Shown: in pieces, positions 31,102 to 38,979 of the stretch | How the letters are laid out: the number at the start of each line of letters is the position of its first letter | Position numbering within the stretch: the stretch's first letter is position 1 | Source of the DNA: JAHBWV01 sp964588385 | GTDB lineage: Bacteria; Planctomycetota; Phycisphaerae; Phycisphaerales; UBA1924 | Direction: 5' to 3' | Length of the DNA stretch: 64,000 nt | NCBI GenBank assembly: GCA_964588385.1 | Contig: CAZPPG010000001.1 | Coordinates: 62,001 to 126,000 of the forward strand | The notes under the pieces: generated by a model | Databases searched by the model: none | Told to the model about the DNA's origin: nothing | Seen by the model: the letters and a program-made list of their open reading frames with translations, nothing else | Made by a program: the position numbers and the translations under genes

Positions 31102-31776
31102 GTGGCTCGAAGAACCCTGATCCAGATTGATGGTCGCGCAGTGGAGATGCTGCGCGACCTTTATCGTCGTGGCATGTTCCTGATGGCGGATGAGCGGAGC
31201 GGGCGGATCGGCGCGTACGAGGCGGATCCGCGGGCGATTGTGCCGCTGAGGGAAGAGGAGGGGCTGCGCATCCCTCGATCGCTGGGTCAGCGTGTTCGTT
31301 CCGGGCGATTCCGGGTCACGAGCGATGTGTGTTTCGGGCGCGTGATCGAGGCGTGCGCGAAGGAGCGTGCCGAGGGGACGTGGATCTCGCCCGAGCTGGC
31401 CGCGCTGTATACCGCGCTACATGAGAGCGGGGAGCGTGACGGCGTGCACGCGCACTCAGTGGAGGCGTGGCTGGACGGCGCGGAAGGGCCTGTGCTGGTT
31501 GGTGGGCTCTACGGGGTTGCGGTGGGTGCGGTGTTCTGTGGAGAGTCGATGTTCTCGCGGCCGCGTGAGGGCGGCACGGACGCTTCAAAGGTCTGCCTGG
31601 TGCACCTGATTCGGCACCTGAACGATCGCGGATTTGAGATGCTGGACTCACAGATCTGGAATCCGCACCTGGCGCGATTCGGTGCGAAGGAGATTCCGGC
31701 GAAGGCGTATCGGGAGCACCTGCGGGCCCGGCGCGATCGGGCCGTGGGCTGGGATCCGTTCGTGCAAGGGCTTTGA
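31102..31776 (+). CDS. aat: Leucyl/phenylalanyl-tRNA--protein transferase
   Basis: Transfers Leu or Phe from tRNA to N-terminal Lys/Arg of proteins, marking them for the N-degron pathway. 224 residues. Family signatures: WISPELAALYTALHESG, HAHSVEAWLDG, LVGGLYGVAVGAVFCGESMF, ASKVCLVHLIRHL and FEMLDSQIWNPHLARFGAKE. The N-terminus differs from the proteobacterial enzyme (no FPxxxxA motif) but has the LRDLYRRGMFLM equivalent. GTG start at 31102. Confidence 0.93.
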   Translation: MARRTLIQIDGRAVEMLRDLYRRGMFLMADERSGRIGAYEADPRAIVPLREEEGLRIPRSLGQRVRSGRFRVTSDVCFGRVIEACAKERAEGTWISPELAALYTALHESGERDGVHAHSVEAWLDGAEGPVLVGGLYGVAVGAVFCGESMFSRPREGGTDASKVCLVHLIRHLNDRGFEMLDSQIWNPHLARFGAKEIPAKAYREHLRARRDRAVGWDPFVQGL

Positions 31777-32192
31777 TCGCAGGGTGATAGCGGATCGGGC
31801 GGGGCCGGGGGGTGACTTCATCGTCCCATAACTTGCGGGTGGAGCGTGTGATTCCTACGCTGTGCCCGTCTCGGCCAGCCGCACAGGGGTGGCGGGCGTG
31901 CGGATCGATGGATCGATCCGAAGTGCGTGTGAGGGTGCGCGGCTGTCGCTCTCTGGGTGTGGCGAGACGCGCGGAACTGGCGGAGCCAGCAAGAGATGGG
32001 GCAAGAGCAGGGAATCGGACGTTGGCGTGCAGGATTTGCGGGTCGGGGTGGCTATATCGGTGGCCATTCTCAATCTGTGAGGCACACTAGACCCGGTGCG
32101 TCCGCTGAAAGCGATCGACGCGGGCTGCGTAGGCCCGGGTCGATGGGTGTCGGTGTGTCGCCACCCCCTGTCGAAGGGGAGCTGTTCCGGCG
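31777..32192. other. Intergenic region without a gene
   Basis: 416 bp after aat. It contains a GATAG (31786) but no partner block, a weak CGAC/GTCG-type stem near 32115-32140 and a CCCC/GGGG hairpin just before the next gene. No ORF, tRNA or structured RNA could be supported. Confidence 0.5.
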
Positions 32193-32837
32193 ATGAGCGC
32201 GATCACCCGCCAATCCGAGCTGCTCTTTGCAGTCGCCGACTGGGAGCCGTCCATCACGCAGTTGATGGACGAGTCTCACCTGGTCGCGTGGTCGGACACG
32301 TCGCATCGTCGCAATCAGTTCGCAGCCGCGCTCGGCCAGTTCCTTGGAAGCATGCGCGACACGGAAGTCTGTCCGCTGATGGGCGCGCACATCACGGATC
32401 TCGAGTCGTTTTGTGCGCAGCTTGAGCGTCTGATTCCCGGGCCTGCGCTGGAGCGGAAGATCGACGGCGCCCGCGGCGTGACCTCACTGCTTCGCCACCG
32501 GCACACGCTGCGGGGGCGTCCGGCGTCCAAGTTCCGCTACTACATCTGGAATGACGCGGACATCCTGCTGAAGAAGAACCATCGGCTCTTTGGGCGGATC
32601 GTGGACGCGATAGCCGGAGTGTCGGCCGAGGCGGAGTACGCGAGCGACGACCTGCTCTTGATCCATCGTGCGGTGCTGATCGGCGGGCCGGCGATGGATA
32701 TGTACGCGGAGGATCCGAGCGGCCAGTGCCGCACGTGGTTCAGCGAGCCGGACGCGGAGCCCTTCTGGCGGATCGTGACGGGGCTGGATGCGCCGGCGTT
32801 CATGCGGTATCAGATCGATCTGCTGGCACGGGAGTGA
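32193..32837 (+). CDS. Hypothetical protein
   Basis: 214 residues, soluble, no signal peptide, not recognised. Features: an N-terminal acidic segment (LLFAVADWEPSITQLMD), Cys at LMGAHITDLESFCAQLE, and a conserved-looking aromatic block FRYYIWNDADILLKKNHRLF followed by SDDLLLIHRAVLIGG. GGGGAG precedes the ATG at 32193. A good intrinsic terminator follows, so it is a single-gene unit. Function unknown. Confidence 0.65.
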   Translation: MSAITRQSELLFAVADWEPSITQLMDESHLVAWSDTSHRRNQFAAALGQFLGSMRDTEVCPLMGAHITDLESFCAQLERLIPGPALERKIDGARGVTSLLRHRHTLRGRPASKFRYYIWNDADILLKKNHRLFGRIVDAIAGVSAEAEYASDDLLLIHRAVLIGGPAMDMYAEDPSGQCRTWFSEPDAEPFWRIVTGLDAPAFMRYQIDLLARE

Positions 32838-32908
32838 ACGGTGGGGATTGGGTTCGTGTCACTTGAGCTGTGACGCGGTCCGGAGACAATCAGGTTGGTG
32901 CTTCACGG

Positions 32909-32939
32909 CCCGTGCGTTGCGACGCGCGGGTTGTTTTTT
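32909..32939 (+). terminator. Intrinsic terminator
   Basis: Stem CCCGTGCG/CGCGCGGG with a 6 nt loop (one wobble) followed by TTGTTTTTT. It separates the gene at 32193 from the sorted-protein cluster. Confidence 0.85.
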
Positions 32940-32953
32940 GCTTGGCGCGGGGT

Positions 32954-32982
32954 GATAGGCGGGGACGGGGCGTGGCAAGTCT
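32954..32982 (+). promoter_or_regulatory. Two-block promoter motif, copy 1
   Basis: GATAG (32954-32958), exactly 17 nt, CAAGTCT (32976-32982), 45 nt before the ATG at 33028. The same blocks with the same spacing precede three further sorted-protein genes. A GACGGGCGC/GCGCCCGTC hairpin lies between the motif and the RBS. Confidence 0.7.
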
Positions 32983-33027
32983 CTGGTGACGGGCGCGGAT
33001 GTGCGCCCGTCGCGAAGGAGAGCGGCC

Positions 33028-33909
33028 ATGAAGGATGGGATCTGGAGCGGCGTCGGGCTTGTTGCTCTGGCGGGGATGCTCGCGACGGCCGGGCGTGCCG
33101 AGGCGCAGTGGGATCTGCTGACGGTGTCGGACACCAACACGCTGATGCGCGTGGACCTTTCCAGCGGCCCGAACTACACGGCCACGCCAATCGGATTGAC
33201 GCAGGACTCGGGCGGCGGGCCGGTGCGGCGCGTGCGCGGACTCGCGTTCGCACAGGGGACGCTCTACGGCATGACGCGCGAGGGAGATCTCGTGACAGTC
33301 AACCCGAACACCGGCGAGACGGCGTTCAAGATGTCGGTCGCGACGACGGGCTTTCAGTGGTGGAGCGACCTTGCCTATGACGCGGTCAACGACGACCTCT
33401 ACACCGTGAACGCGTGGGGGAGCACCGCACTGGTCAGGATCGACCTGGGCACGATGACGTCCACGGTTCAGGGCGCGACGACGTGGGTCGGGGACGGGAG
33501 CACCCGCCAGATGCTCGGGGTGGAGTTCATGGGTGGGATGCTCGTCGCGTCCAATCGGCAGCACCAGAACCTCGTCGAGATGGACCCGACGGACGGATCG
33601 TTCGATTGGACATGGGGCAACACGGCTCTCACCGTGACGAACAACCAGCAGATCGCGGTGCATCCCGGCACGGGAGTTCTGTGGGGGATCCACGATCATG
33701 CGCCCACGAACAACAACGCCGTGCTCTCGACGTTCGACGCTTCATTCCAAGCGACGATCATGGGCGAGCTGCCCTTCGGCATCGTCGAGGATCTGCCCCT
33801 CGGCATGGGCACGTACGGATGGGGCGGCATCGAGTTTGTGCCGGTGCCCGGACCGGGCGGGCTGTGCCTGCTGGCGGCGTGCGCGCTCGGAACACGGCGG
33901 CGGCGGTGA
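33028..33909 (+). CDS. Secreted sorted protein 1 (PEP-CTERM-like tail, propeller-like body)
   Basis: 293 residues. Signal peptide (MKDGIWSGVGLVALAGMLATAGRAEAQ, cleavage after AEA). A body of short repeated beta blades (LYGMTREGDLVTVNPNTGE, DLYTVNAWGSTALVRIDLG) suggests a beta-propeller. A C-terminal tripartite sorting signal follows: VPVPGPG, hydrophobic helix, RRRR. Such tails direct exosortase-dependent sorting to the outside; the usual PEP glutamate is missing. AAGGAGA precedes the ATG. First gene of a tandem group of five, with the next start 51 bp downstream. Confidence 0.8.
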   Translation: MKDGIWSGVGLVALAGMLATAGRAEAQWDLLTVSDTNTLMRVDLSSGPNYTATPIGLTQDSGGGPVRRVRGLAFAQGTLYGMTREGDLVTVNPNTGETAFKMSVATTGFQWWSDLAYDAVNDDLYTVNAWGSTALVRIDLGTMTSTVQGATTWVGDGSTRQMLGVEFMGGMLVASNRQHQNLVEMDPTDGSFDWTWGNTALTVTNNQQIAVHPGTGVLWGIHDHAPTNNNAVLSTFDASFQATIMGELPFGIVEDLPLGMGTYGWGGIEFVPVPGPGGLCLLAACALGTRRRR

Positions 33910-33960
33910 GGACTCACGGTGCATGAAACATCCGCGCGAGTCGCGGACGGGAGAAGAACG

Positions 33961-34749
33961 ATGGAGCGCACGAGGATGATGTCGATGTCGGTGATGGCGA
34001 GTGTGGCGGGGATCGTGATGGGGGGCGTGCCGGGTCGGGCGCTGGCCCAGATCGATGCGCTCTATTACACGGACACCGGGACGCACACGCTGCATCACGT
34101 GCAGTTCGGGCTCGACACGGCGTACGCGATGCCGCCGGGGAGCGTTGATGAGATGCCGATCGCGGTGTCCGGGGACGTGCGGACGGCGGGGAGTCGGTTC
34201 GATGTGACGCGCCAGTACACGCTCGGCGGCGCGTATACCGGGCCGTCGTTCTCGCGTCCATCGATCGCGGCGGACCTGCTTGATGGAACGACGGACGGCG
34301 TGCGCAACTACGCGATGGCCAGCGACGGGTGGGTGTACGGGTTTGACAGGAACTGGCAGAGTCCCGCCGCGCTGTTCCAGCCGGTGAGCGGCGGCTGGGG
34401 CCTGACGTATGACGCGCTTTCGAACACGCTCTGGGTCTCCAACGGGCACCTGGTTGTCGAGCAGTACGCGATGTCGGGCGGCGCGCCGATGGCCTCGTTC
34501 TCGCTGCTGCCGGGCACGTTCCCGGAGAACGCGATCGCGTGGGAGCCGTCGACGAACAGCATCTGGGTGATCGAGAACTTCGGCGGCATGACGGCGCAGC
34601 AGTACAGCATCTCGGGCGCGCCGATGGCCTCGGTCGCGCTGGTCGGCGGGATCCACCCGATCGGCGGCGCGGAGTTCAACATCGTGCCGGGGCCGGGCGG
34701 GCTGGGGCTGGTGTGCGCCGCGCTCGGCATGGCAAGGCGGAGAAGGTGA
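33961..34749 (+). CDS. Secreted sorted protein 2 (PEP-CTERM-like tail, propeller-like body)
   Basis: 262 residues, signal peptide ending ALAQ, then blade-like repeats (LTYDALSNTLWVSNGHLVVEQ and AIAWEPSTNSIWVIENFGG, each an aromatic/Asn motif). It ends in VPGPGG, a hydrophobic helix and RRRR. Similar in plan to the preceding protein, though with little obvious identity. GGGAGAAG lies before the ATG at 33961. It lacks its own two-block motif and is presumably co-transcribed with gene 1. Confidence 0.8.
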   Translation: MERTRMMSMSVMASVAGIVMGGVPGRALAQIDALYYTDTGTHTLHHVQFGLDTAYAMPPGSVDEMPIAVSGDVRTAGSRFDVTRQYTLGGAYTGPSFSRPSIAADLLDGTTDGVRNYAMASDGWVYGFDRNWQSPAALFQPVSGGWGLTYDALSNTLWVSNGHLVVEQYAMSGGAPMASFSLLPGTFPENAIAWEPSTNSIWVIENFGGMTAQQYSISGAPMASVALVGGIHPIGGAEFNIVPGPGGLGLVCAALGMARRRR

Positions 34750-34806
34750 GCGGCTTGCCGGCGCACACGCGGCGGCGATTGATCAGCGGCTTTGTTCGCG
34801 ACGCGC

Positions 34807-34835
34807 GATAGAAACCAGCGCGTCGGCCCAAGTCT
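34807..34835 (+). promoter_or_regulatory. Two-block promoter motif, copy 2
   Basis: GATAG (34807-34811), 17 nt, CAAGTCT (34829-34835), 44 nt before the ATG at 34880. The CAAGTCT lies in a GCCCAA/TTGGGC stem, and a GCGCAC/GTGCGC stem follows. Confidence 0.7.
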
Positions 34836-34879
34836 TATTGGGCGCACGCTCGGTGCGCTCGCAAACAGGAGAGCAGACA

Positions 34880-35626
34880 ATGGCACAGTTTCTGAGTCGG
34901 ATGAGTGGGTTCGCGACGGCGTGCGGCTTCGCAGTGGCGGCCATGTGCGGGGTCGGTGTCGTGAACGCGATGGAGGTCATCACCGTGCGGAGCGGGCAGT
35001 CGGGCGGCGTGCCCGGAGCCGCCGGCGCGGCGGACGACATCGTGACCTTCAACCCGTGGGGGAATCCTTCGGGCGTCGCGGTGTCGGGCTCGGCGTTTAC
35101 GGCGGCGGACTTTGCCTCGACCGCGTCGGGCGCCGCGGCCCGGGTGGTCAATCCGCAGGGCGCATGGATGGGAGGGGTGGTTGCGCCGCTGAGCGATCCA
35201 TTGGCGCGCTGGATCAACTACGCCGAGAGCGGCGGGTACGGGCCATCGGGCTCGGTGCTGTACGCGGTGCCGTTCTGGATCAACACGGCGTCGATCACGA
35301 GCGCGATCCTGACGATGGAGGGCGGCGTTGACGACGTGCTGGGCGACTGGTACTCGGGGGGGCCGAACCCGGACGGCCTGTATGTCAACGGGTTCCTGAC
35401 CGGCTACCAGTACCAGGGCTTCAACTTCGCGTACGCGACGACGCACACGCAGAGCATCACCGCGATGGTGAGCCCGGGGCTGAACTACCTGTACTTCTAT
35501 CAGCGAGACATCGGCTACGGCGCGGGCGGGATCATCTTCAGCGCGACGATCACGGTTGTGCCCGGGCCGCAGACAGCCGCGGTGCTCGGGCTCTGCGGGC
35601 TGCTCGGCACCCGGCGCCGGCGTTGA
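34880..35626 (+). CDS. Secreted sorted protein 3 (PEP-CTERM-like tail)
   Basis: 248 residues. Signal peptide with a hydrophobic core FATACGFAVAAMCGVGVV and cleavage near VNA. The body is beta-rich and shows a jelly-roll-like pattern (IDPxxxxIAYxxxGGYG-style aromatic/Gly strands) rather than blades. The C-terminus is VPGPQ, a hydrophobic helix, then RRRR. GGAG RBS 9 nt before the ATG. Surface or secreted protein of unknown role. Confidence 0.78.
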   Translation: MAQFLSRMSGFATACGFAVAAMCGVGVVNAMEVITVRSGQSGGVPGAAGAADDIVTFNPWGNPSGVAVSGSAFTAADFASTASGAAARVVNPQGAWMGGVVAPLSDPLARWINYAESGGYGPSGSVLYAVPFWINTASITSAILTMEGGVDDVLGDWYSGGPNPDGLYVNGFLTGYQYQGFNFAYATTHTQSITAMVSPGLNYLYFYQRDIGYGAGGIIFSATITVVPGPQTAAVLGLCGLLGTRRRR

Positions 35627-35685
35627 AGCCATGGTGTCGTGAGTTTCTGCGTGCGCGGCCTTGCGGCCCATTCAAAGCCCTCTAT

Positions 35686-35733
35686 CCGCCCCGGCTCTTT
35701 CTCGCACTCGTGGGGAGTCGGGGCGGCTTGTTT
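35686..35733 (+). terminator. Terminator after sorted protein 3
   Basis: CCGCCCCGGCTC (35686-35697) pairs with GAGTCGGGGCGG (35715-35726, one wobble), followed by CTTGTTTGG. Terminators with the same CCGCCCCG core follow genes 4 and 5. Confidence 0.7.
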
Positions 35734-35770
35734 GGTGTCTGTCCATGCGAGAGCAGTTTGATTCTGAGGT

Positions 35771-35799
35771 GATAGGTCGGGATGGCGGCCGCCAAATCT
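35771..35799 (+). promoter_or_regulatory. Two-block promoter motif, copy 3
   Basis: GATAG (35771-35775), 17 nt, CAAATCT (35793-35799), 52 nt before the ATG at 35852. It shares the extended GGTGATAGG context with copy 1. Confidence 0.7.
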
Positions 35800-35851
35800 T
35801 CCTGGAGCACACGGGTTCTGCTTCGGGTCTGAGAAACAAGGAGAATTCGAG

Positions 35852-36673
35852 ATGAAGGCCAAGGCAACTCTTGCGTTTGTACTCACTGTCGGCCTCGCGG
35901 CATCGATGGCCCACGCCCAAGGGACGCTCACAGGGTCCAACAACCAGACGGAGGCCGGGGCCAGGTACCGCGCGGGCGGTCCGTATGTTGAGAACGTGGG
36001 TCTTACTCCTGACCACTTCCCTGGCACGGATTATGTCGGCATTGAGGACCGCTTCATGAGCAACGACGGTTTCGCAGGGAAGGGCTACGCGTACCTCGGC
36101 GCGACCTATCTGCCGAGCAGCCCGGGCCTGGGCGGCCCGTTCGGCGGCGCGATCCTGGACGCCTGCACCTCCGCGGAGGTCTTTGCATCCGACATTGGGT
36201 CGCCTCCCGGCCAGCATGATTTCGAGGTCGCGTGGGGGAGGGCCAACGGTGTGATCGAGTTCTCGCTGACCACATCCATGAACTGGACGTGGATCGGCGG
36301 CTGGCAGGGCAACACCTACAACACCGGCTCGGTCCACGAGGTCTCGGCGGTGCACGAGCTCATCTATCTCGGTGGCGGCGGCGGCGGTCCATTCCACATC
36401 GTGAATGAGACGCGCGTTTCAAACAACGGCATTGGCGACTGGGTGGAGTTCTTCAGCCGCGGCGGCACGCTCGGCCCCGGGAACTACCGGCTCACGTGGT
36501 CGCACGAGTCCTACGCCGCGGGAGGAAACACGTTCTGGGGCTACTACCCGACGGCCCTGGGCGGGGCGCCGCTGGTCTCGTGCATCAACAGCACGTTCCG
36601 TCTGGTGCCAGCGCCGGGTTCTCTGGCGTTGCTGGGCGTGGGCGGGCTGATGGCGGCGCGGCGCAGGCGATGA
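35852..36673 (+). CDS. Secreted sorted protein 4 (PEP-CTERM-like tail)
   Basis: 273 residues. Clean signal peptide (MKAKATLAFVLTVGLAASMA, cleavage after AHA). The beta-sandwich-like body carries several Trp/Gly strands (MNWTWIGGWQGNTYNTGS) and one Cys pair candidate. The C-terminal signal is VPAPGS, a hydrophobic helix LALLGVGGLMAA, then RRRR. AAGGAG precedes the ATG. The VPAPGSLALLGxGGL form is common in Phycisphaerae exported proteins. Confidence 0.82.
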   Translation: MKAKATLAFVLTVGLAASMAHAQGTLTGSNNQTEAGARYRAGGPYVENVGLTPDHFPGTDYVGIEDRFMSNDGFAGKGYAYLGATYLPSSPGLGGPFGGAILDACTSAEVFASDIGSPPGQHDFEVAWGRANGVIEFSLTTSMNWTWIGGWQGNTYNTGSVHEVSAVHELIYLGGGGGGPFHIVNETRVSNNGIGDWVEFFSRGGTLGPGNYRLTWSHESYAAGGNTFWGYYPTALGGAPLVSCINSTFRLVPAPGSLALLGVGGLMAARRRR

Positions 36674-36709
36674 TGCGTTGATTGGCTCTTCACTTCTTCG
36701 GCCCTTCTG

Positions 36710-36743
36710 ACCGCCCCGATGCCCCTCCAGGCGTCGGGGCGGT
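36710..36743 (+). terminator. Terminator-like hairpin after sorted protein 4
   Basis: Stem ACCGCCCCGA/TCGGGGCGGT. The following sequence is not U-rich, so efficiency is uncertain, but position and sequence match the terminators at 35686 and 37698. Confidence 0.6.
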
Positions 36744-36773
36744 TCGTCATGTGCCGGGAGCGCGGATCGTGCT

Positions 36774-36802
36774 GTTAGAACGCGCCGGGCTCGGACAAGT
36801 CT
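36774..36802 (+). promoter_or_regulatory. Two-block promoter motif, copy 4, embedded in a 21 bp palindrome
   Basis: GTTAG (36774-36778), 17 nt, CAAGTCT (36796-36802), 42 nt before the ATG at 36845. The second block lies in the perfect palindrome CTCGGACAAG-T-CTTGTCCGAG (36790-36810), which could be a hairpin or dimer site. Confidence 0.7.
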
Positions 36803-36844
36803 TGTCCGAGAGGCATGCGCACACTTCCACAGGAGGCATCGGAC

Positions 36845-37666
36845 ATGCAAGGCATCTCGTGCTCCACACGCATCACACTGTTCGGGGCTCTGCTCGCGGG
36901 TCCGGCGATCGCTCACGCCCAGCCCTCGATGCTCGTGAGTCAGGGAACCCATCTTTACCGATACAGCGGCGGCACGGTCACGCCGTTCTACGGCGCCAGC
37001 GCGGAGACGATCAGCGGCATGACCAGCGTCCCGAACGGCGTCACTGTGGGGAATCTGAACGGCGGCGCAACGGGCGGCGACATCATCGCGCTGGGCAGCG
37101 CAACTATCTTTCGTGTGGACAACGCGATGAGCACGCCGACACTGACGCCCATCGGCACGCGCGGCGGCACCAACGCCTCGCCCGTGTTCGTCGGCGGGCG
37201 CCTCTTCGGCATCGGGGGTGAGTTGCCGCACGGCTCGGTGCTGACGGAGTGGGACATGTCGTTCAATCAGATCGGGCTGTGGCCGACCGGGGTCTTCGGA
37301 GGGCCGGGGGGCCTGGTCTCCAAGCCCGGGACCAGCGACGAGTTCTACTACGCCGAGTTCAACAACGACGCGATCTATCACTACCGGCTCGGAGACACGT
37401 TCTCGACATTCGTGTGCGCGACGCCGAACAACGACTATGTCGGGCTAGAGATGGTGGGCGGAACGATCTACGCCTCGTACGCGCTGCCGGGAACGGGGCA
37501 ACTTGTGCTTGGGACCCAGTCGCTCGGCGGGACGTTCACGCAGCTTGCGGTCGTCGACGCGTACGGCATCGGTATCACGGGGTTGGCCCGGATCGTGCCC
37601 GCGTCCGGGTCCGCGGCGTTGCTCGGTGTCGCGGGGCTGTTTGCCGCAGGTCGCCGCCGGCGCTGA
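36845..37666 (+). CDS. Secreted sorted protein 5 (PEP-CTERM-like tail, propeller-like body)
   Basis: 273 residues, signal peptide ending AHAQ, and blade-like repeats (LFGIGGELPHGSVLTEWDM, DEFYYAEFNNDAIYHYRLG) similar in kind to sorted proteins 1 and 2. The C-terminus is VPASGS, hydrophobic helix, then RRRR. AGGAGG is placed well before the ATG at 36845. Last gene of the tandem cluster; a strong hairpin follows. Confidence 0.82.
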   Translation: MQGISCSTRITLFGALLAGPAIAHAQPSMLVSQGTHLYRYSGGTVTPFYGASAETISGMTSVPNGVTVGNLNGGATGGDIIALGSATIFRVDNAMSTPTLTPIGTRGGTNASPVFVGGRLFGIGGELPHGSVLTEWDMSFNQIGLWPTGVFGGPGGLVSKPGTSDEFYYAEFNNDAIYHYRLGDTFSTFVCATPNNDYVGLEMVGGTIYASYALPGTGQLVLGTQSLGGTFTQLAVVDAYGIGITGLARIVPASGSAALLGVAGLFAAGRRRR

Positions 37667-37697
37667 ATGCCTCTTGTCCGATGGATCCCTTTCTGTG

Positions 37698-37735
37698 CCG
37701 CCTCGGCGTTCCTCCGACGCCGGGGCGGTTCGTTT
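37698..37735 (+). terminator. Terminator after sorted protein 5
   Basis: 12 bp stem CCGCCTCGGCGT/ACGCCGGGGCGG (one wobble) followed by TTCGTTTGG. Third member of the similar terminator set in this cluster. Confidence 0.75.
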
Positions 37736-37791
37736 GGCATCCCCGGACTGCGGTTCCCTACGATTGGCGCACACCGACCGGAGAACCGACG

Positions 37792-38952
37792 ATGCTCGTG
37801 CAGGACCTGATCGACGCGCTCGACCGCATCGCACCGCTTTCGAACGCCGAGCCGTGGGACAAGGTCGGCCTCATGGTCGGCTCGCCGCGGCAGACACTGA
37901 AGGGCCCGGTGCTCTTCTGCATCGATCTGACAGAGAAGGTCATGGATGAAGCCGTGGCGATGGGCGCGGGCGCGATCATCGCGTACCACCCGCCGATCTG
38001 GAAGCCGCTCGAGCGCATCACCGACGAGACGCCCAAGGGGCGCATCCTGCTGCGGGCGGCGGAGGCGCGGATCGCGATCTACTCGCCGCACACGTCGCTG
38101 GATGCCGCGCCCGGCGGCCTGACGGACTGGCTGTGCGAGGGGCTGAGCGGGAACGTGAACGCGAAGGACGGGGAGGGCGTGGTGCACGGGGACTCGCGGG
38201 CGCTGACGCCTCGCACGGTGCCCAGCACGACGCAGGAGATGAAGATCGTGACGTTCGTGCCGGCGGGCGACGCGCTTGAGAAGGTGCGGAACGCGATGGC
38301 ATCGGCGGGCGCGGGGATCATCGGGAACTATCGCGTGTGCGCGTTCGGGGCCGAGGGGCAGGGAACGTTCCTGGGCGGGGAGGGCTCCAAACCGGTGATC
38401 GGACAGCCGGGGCGTCTGGAGAGCGTGCGCGAGGTGCGGCTGGAGATGGTCTGCTCGCGGAGCGCGGTGCCGCTGGTGGTGGAGACGTTGCGCTCGTTCC
38501 ATCCGTATGAGACGCCGGCGATCGATGTGTATGAGCTCTCGGGCGTGCCGGAGCGGCACATCGGTGTCGGGCGGCGGCTGGTGCTGGATCGGCCGGCGAC
38601 GGTTGCGGAGTTGGGAGAGCGACTGCGCGGGCATCTGGACCGGGTGCGTCTGCGGATGGCGCTGGTGGAGAACGACGAGCCGCTGACGCACGTGGGCGTG
38701 GTGGCGGGAGCGGGGGCTGAGCTGGCGATGACGGCGGTGCGCGAGGGGTGCGAGGTCTTCGTGACGGGCGAGATGAAGCACCACGAGGTGGTGGAGATGC
38801 TCAACGCCGGGTGCAGCGTGCTGCTGGCGGGTCACACCAACACCGAGCGCGGCTATCTGAAGCGCCTGGCGAAGCGATTGACCGCGGCGTTGCCGGGGCT
38901 CGCGACGCACTGCTCCACGGCGGATCGGGACATCCTGGTCGCGGTGCCGTAA
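37792..38952 (+). CDS. Nif3-like dinuclear metal centre protein (YqfO type)
   Basis: 386 residues, the long form with an internal CutA/PII-like insert between two metal-binding halves. N-terminal half: EPWDKVGLMVG, IAYHPPIW and SPHTSLDAAPGG provide metal ligands. C-terminal half: GEMKHHEV and AGHTNTERGYL complete the site. The insert runs roughly from residue 145 to 275. The family is called GTP cyclohydrolase 1 type 2 or a hexameric metallohydrolase; its physiological reaction remains unclear. ATG at 37792. Convergent with comEC. Confidence 0.9.
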   Translation: MLVQDLIDALDRIAPLSNAEPWDKVGLMVGSPRQTLKGPVLFCIDLTEKVMDEAVAMGAGAIIAYHPPIWKPLERITDETPKGRILLRAAEARIAIYSPHTSLDAAPGGLTDWLCEGLSGNVNAKDGEGVVHGDSRALTPRTVPSTTQEMKIVTFVPAGDALEKVRNAMASAGAGIIGNYRVCAFGAEGQGTFLGGEGSKPVIGQPGRLESVREVRLEMVCSRSAVPLVVETLRSFHPYETPAIDVYELSGVPERHIGVGRRLVLDRPATVAELGERLRGHLDRVRLRMALVENDEPLTHVGVVAGAGAELAMTAVREGCEVFVTGEMKHHEVVEMLNAGCSVLLAGHTNTERGYLKRLAKRLTAALPGLATHCSTADRDILVAVP

Positions 38953-38979
38953 GGGCGTTCGAGGGCTGATTGCAACGGG

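Noticed and set aside
31786..31814. GATAG at 31786 as a fifth copy of the two-block promoter
   Set aside because: The expected position of the second block reads GGGGGTG; no CAARTCT match.
31777..32192. Possible tRNA or small RNA in the gap after aat
   Set aside because: No GGTTCGANTCC arm, no cloverleaf pairing, and no promoter-terminator pair.
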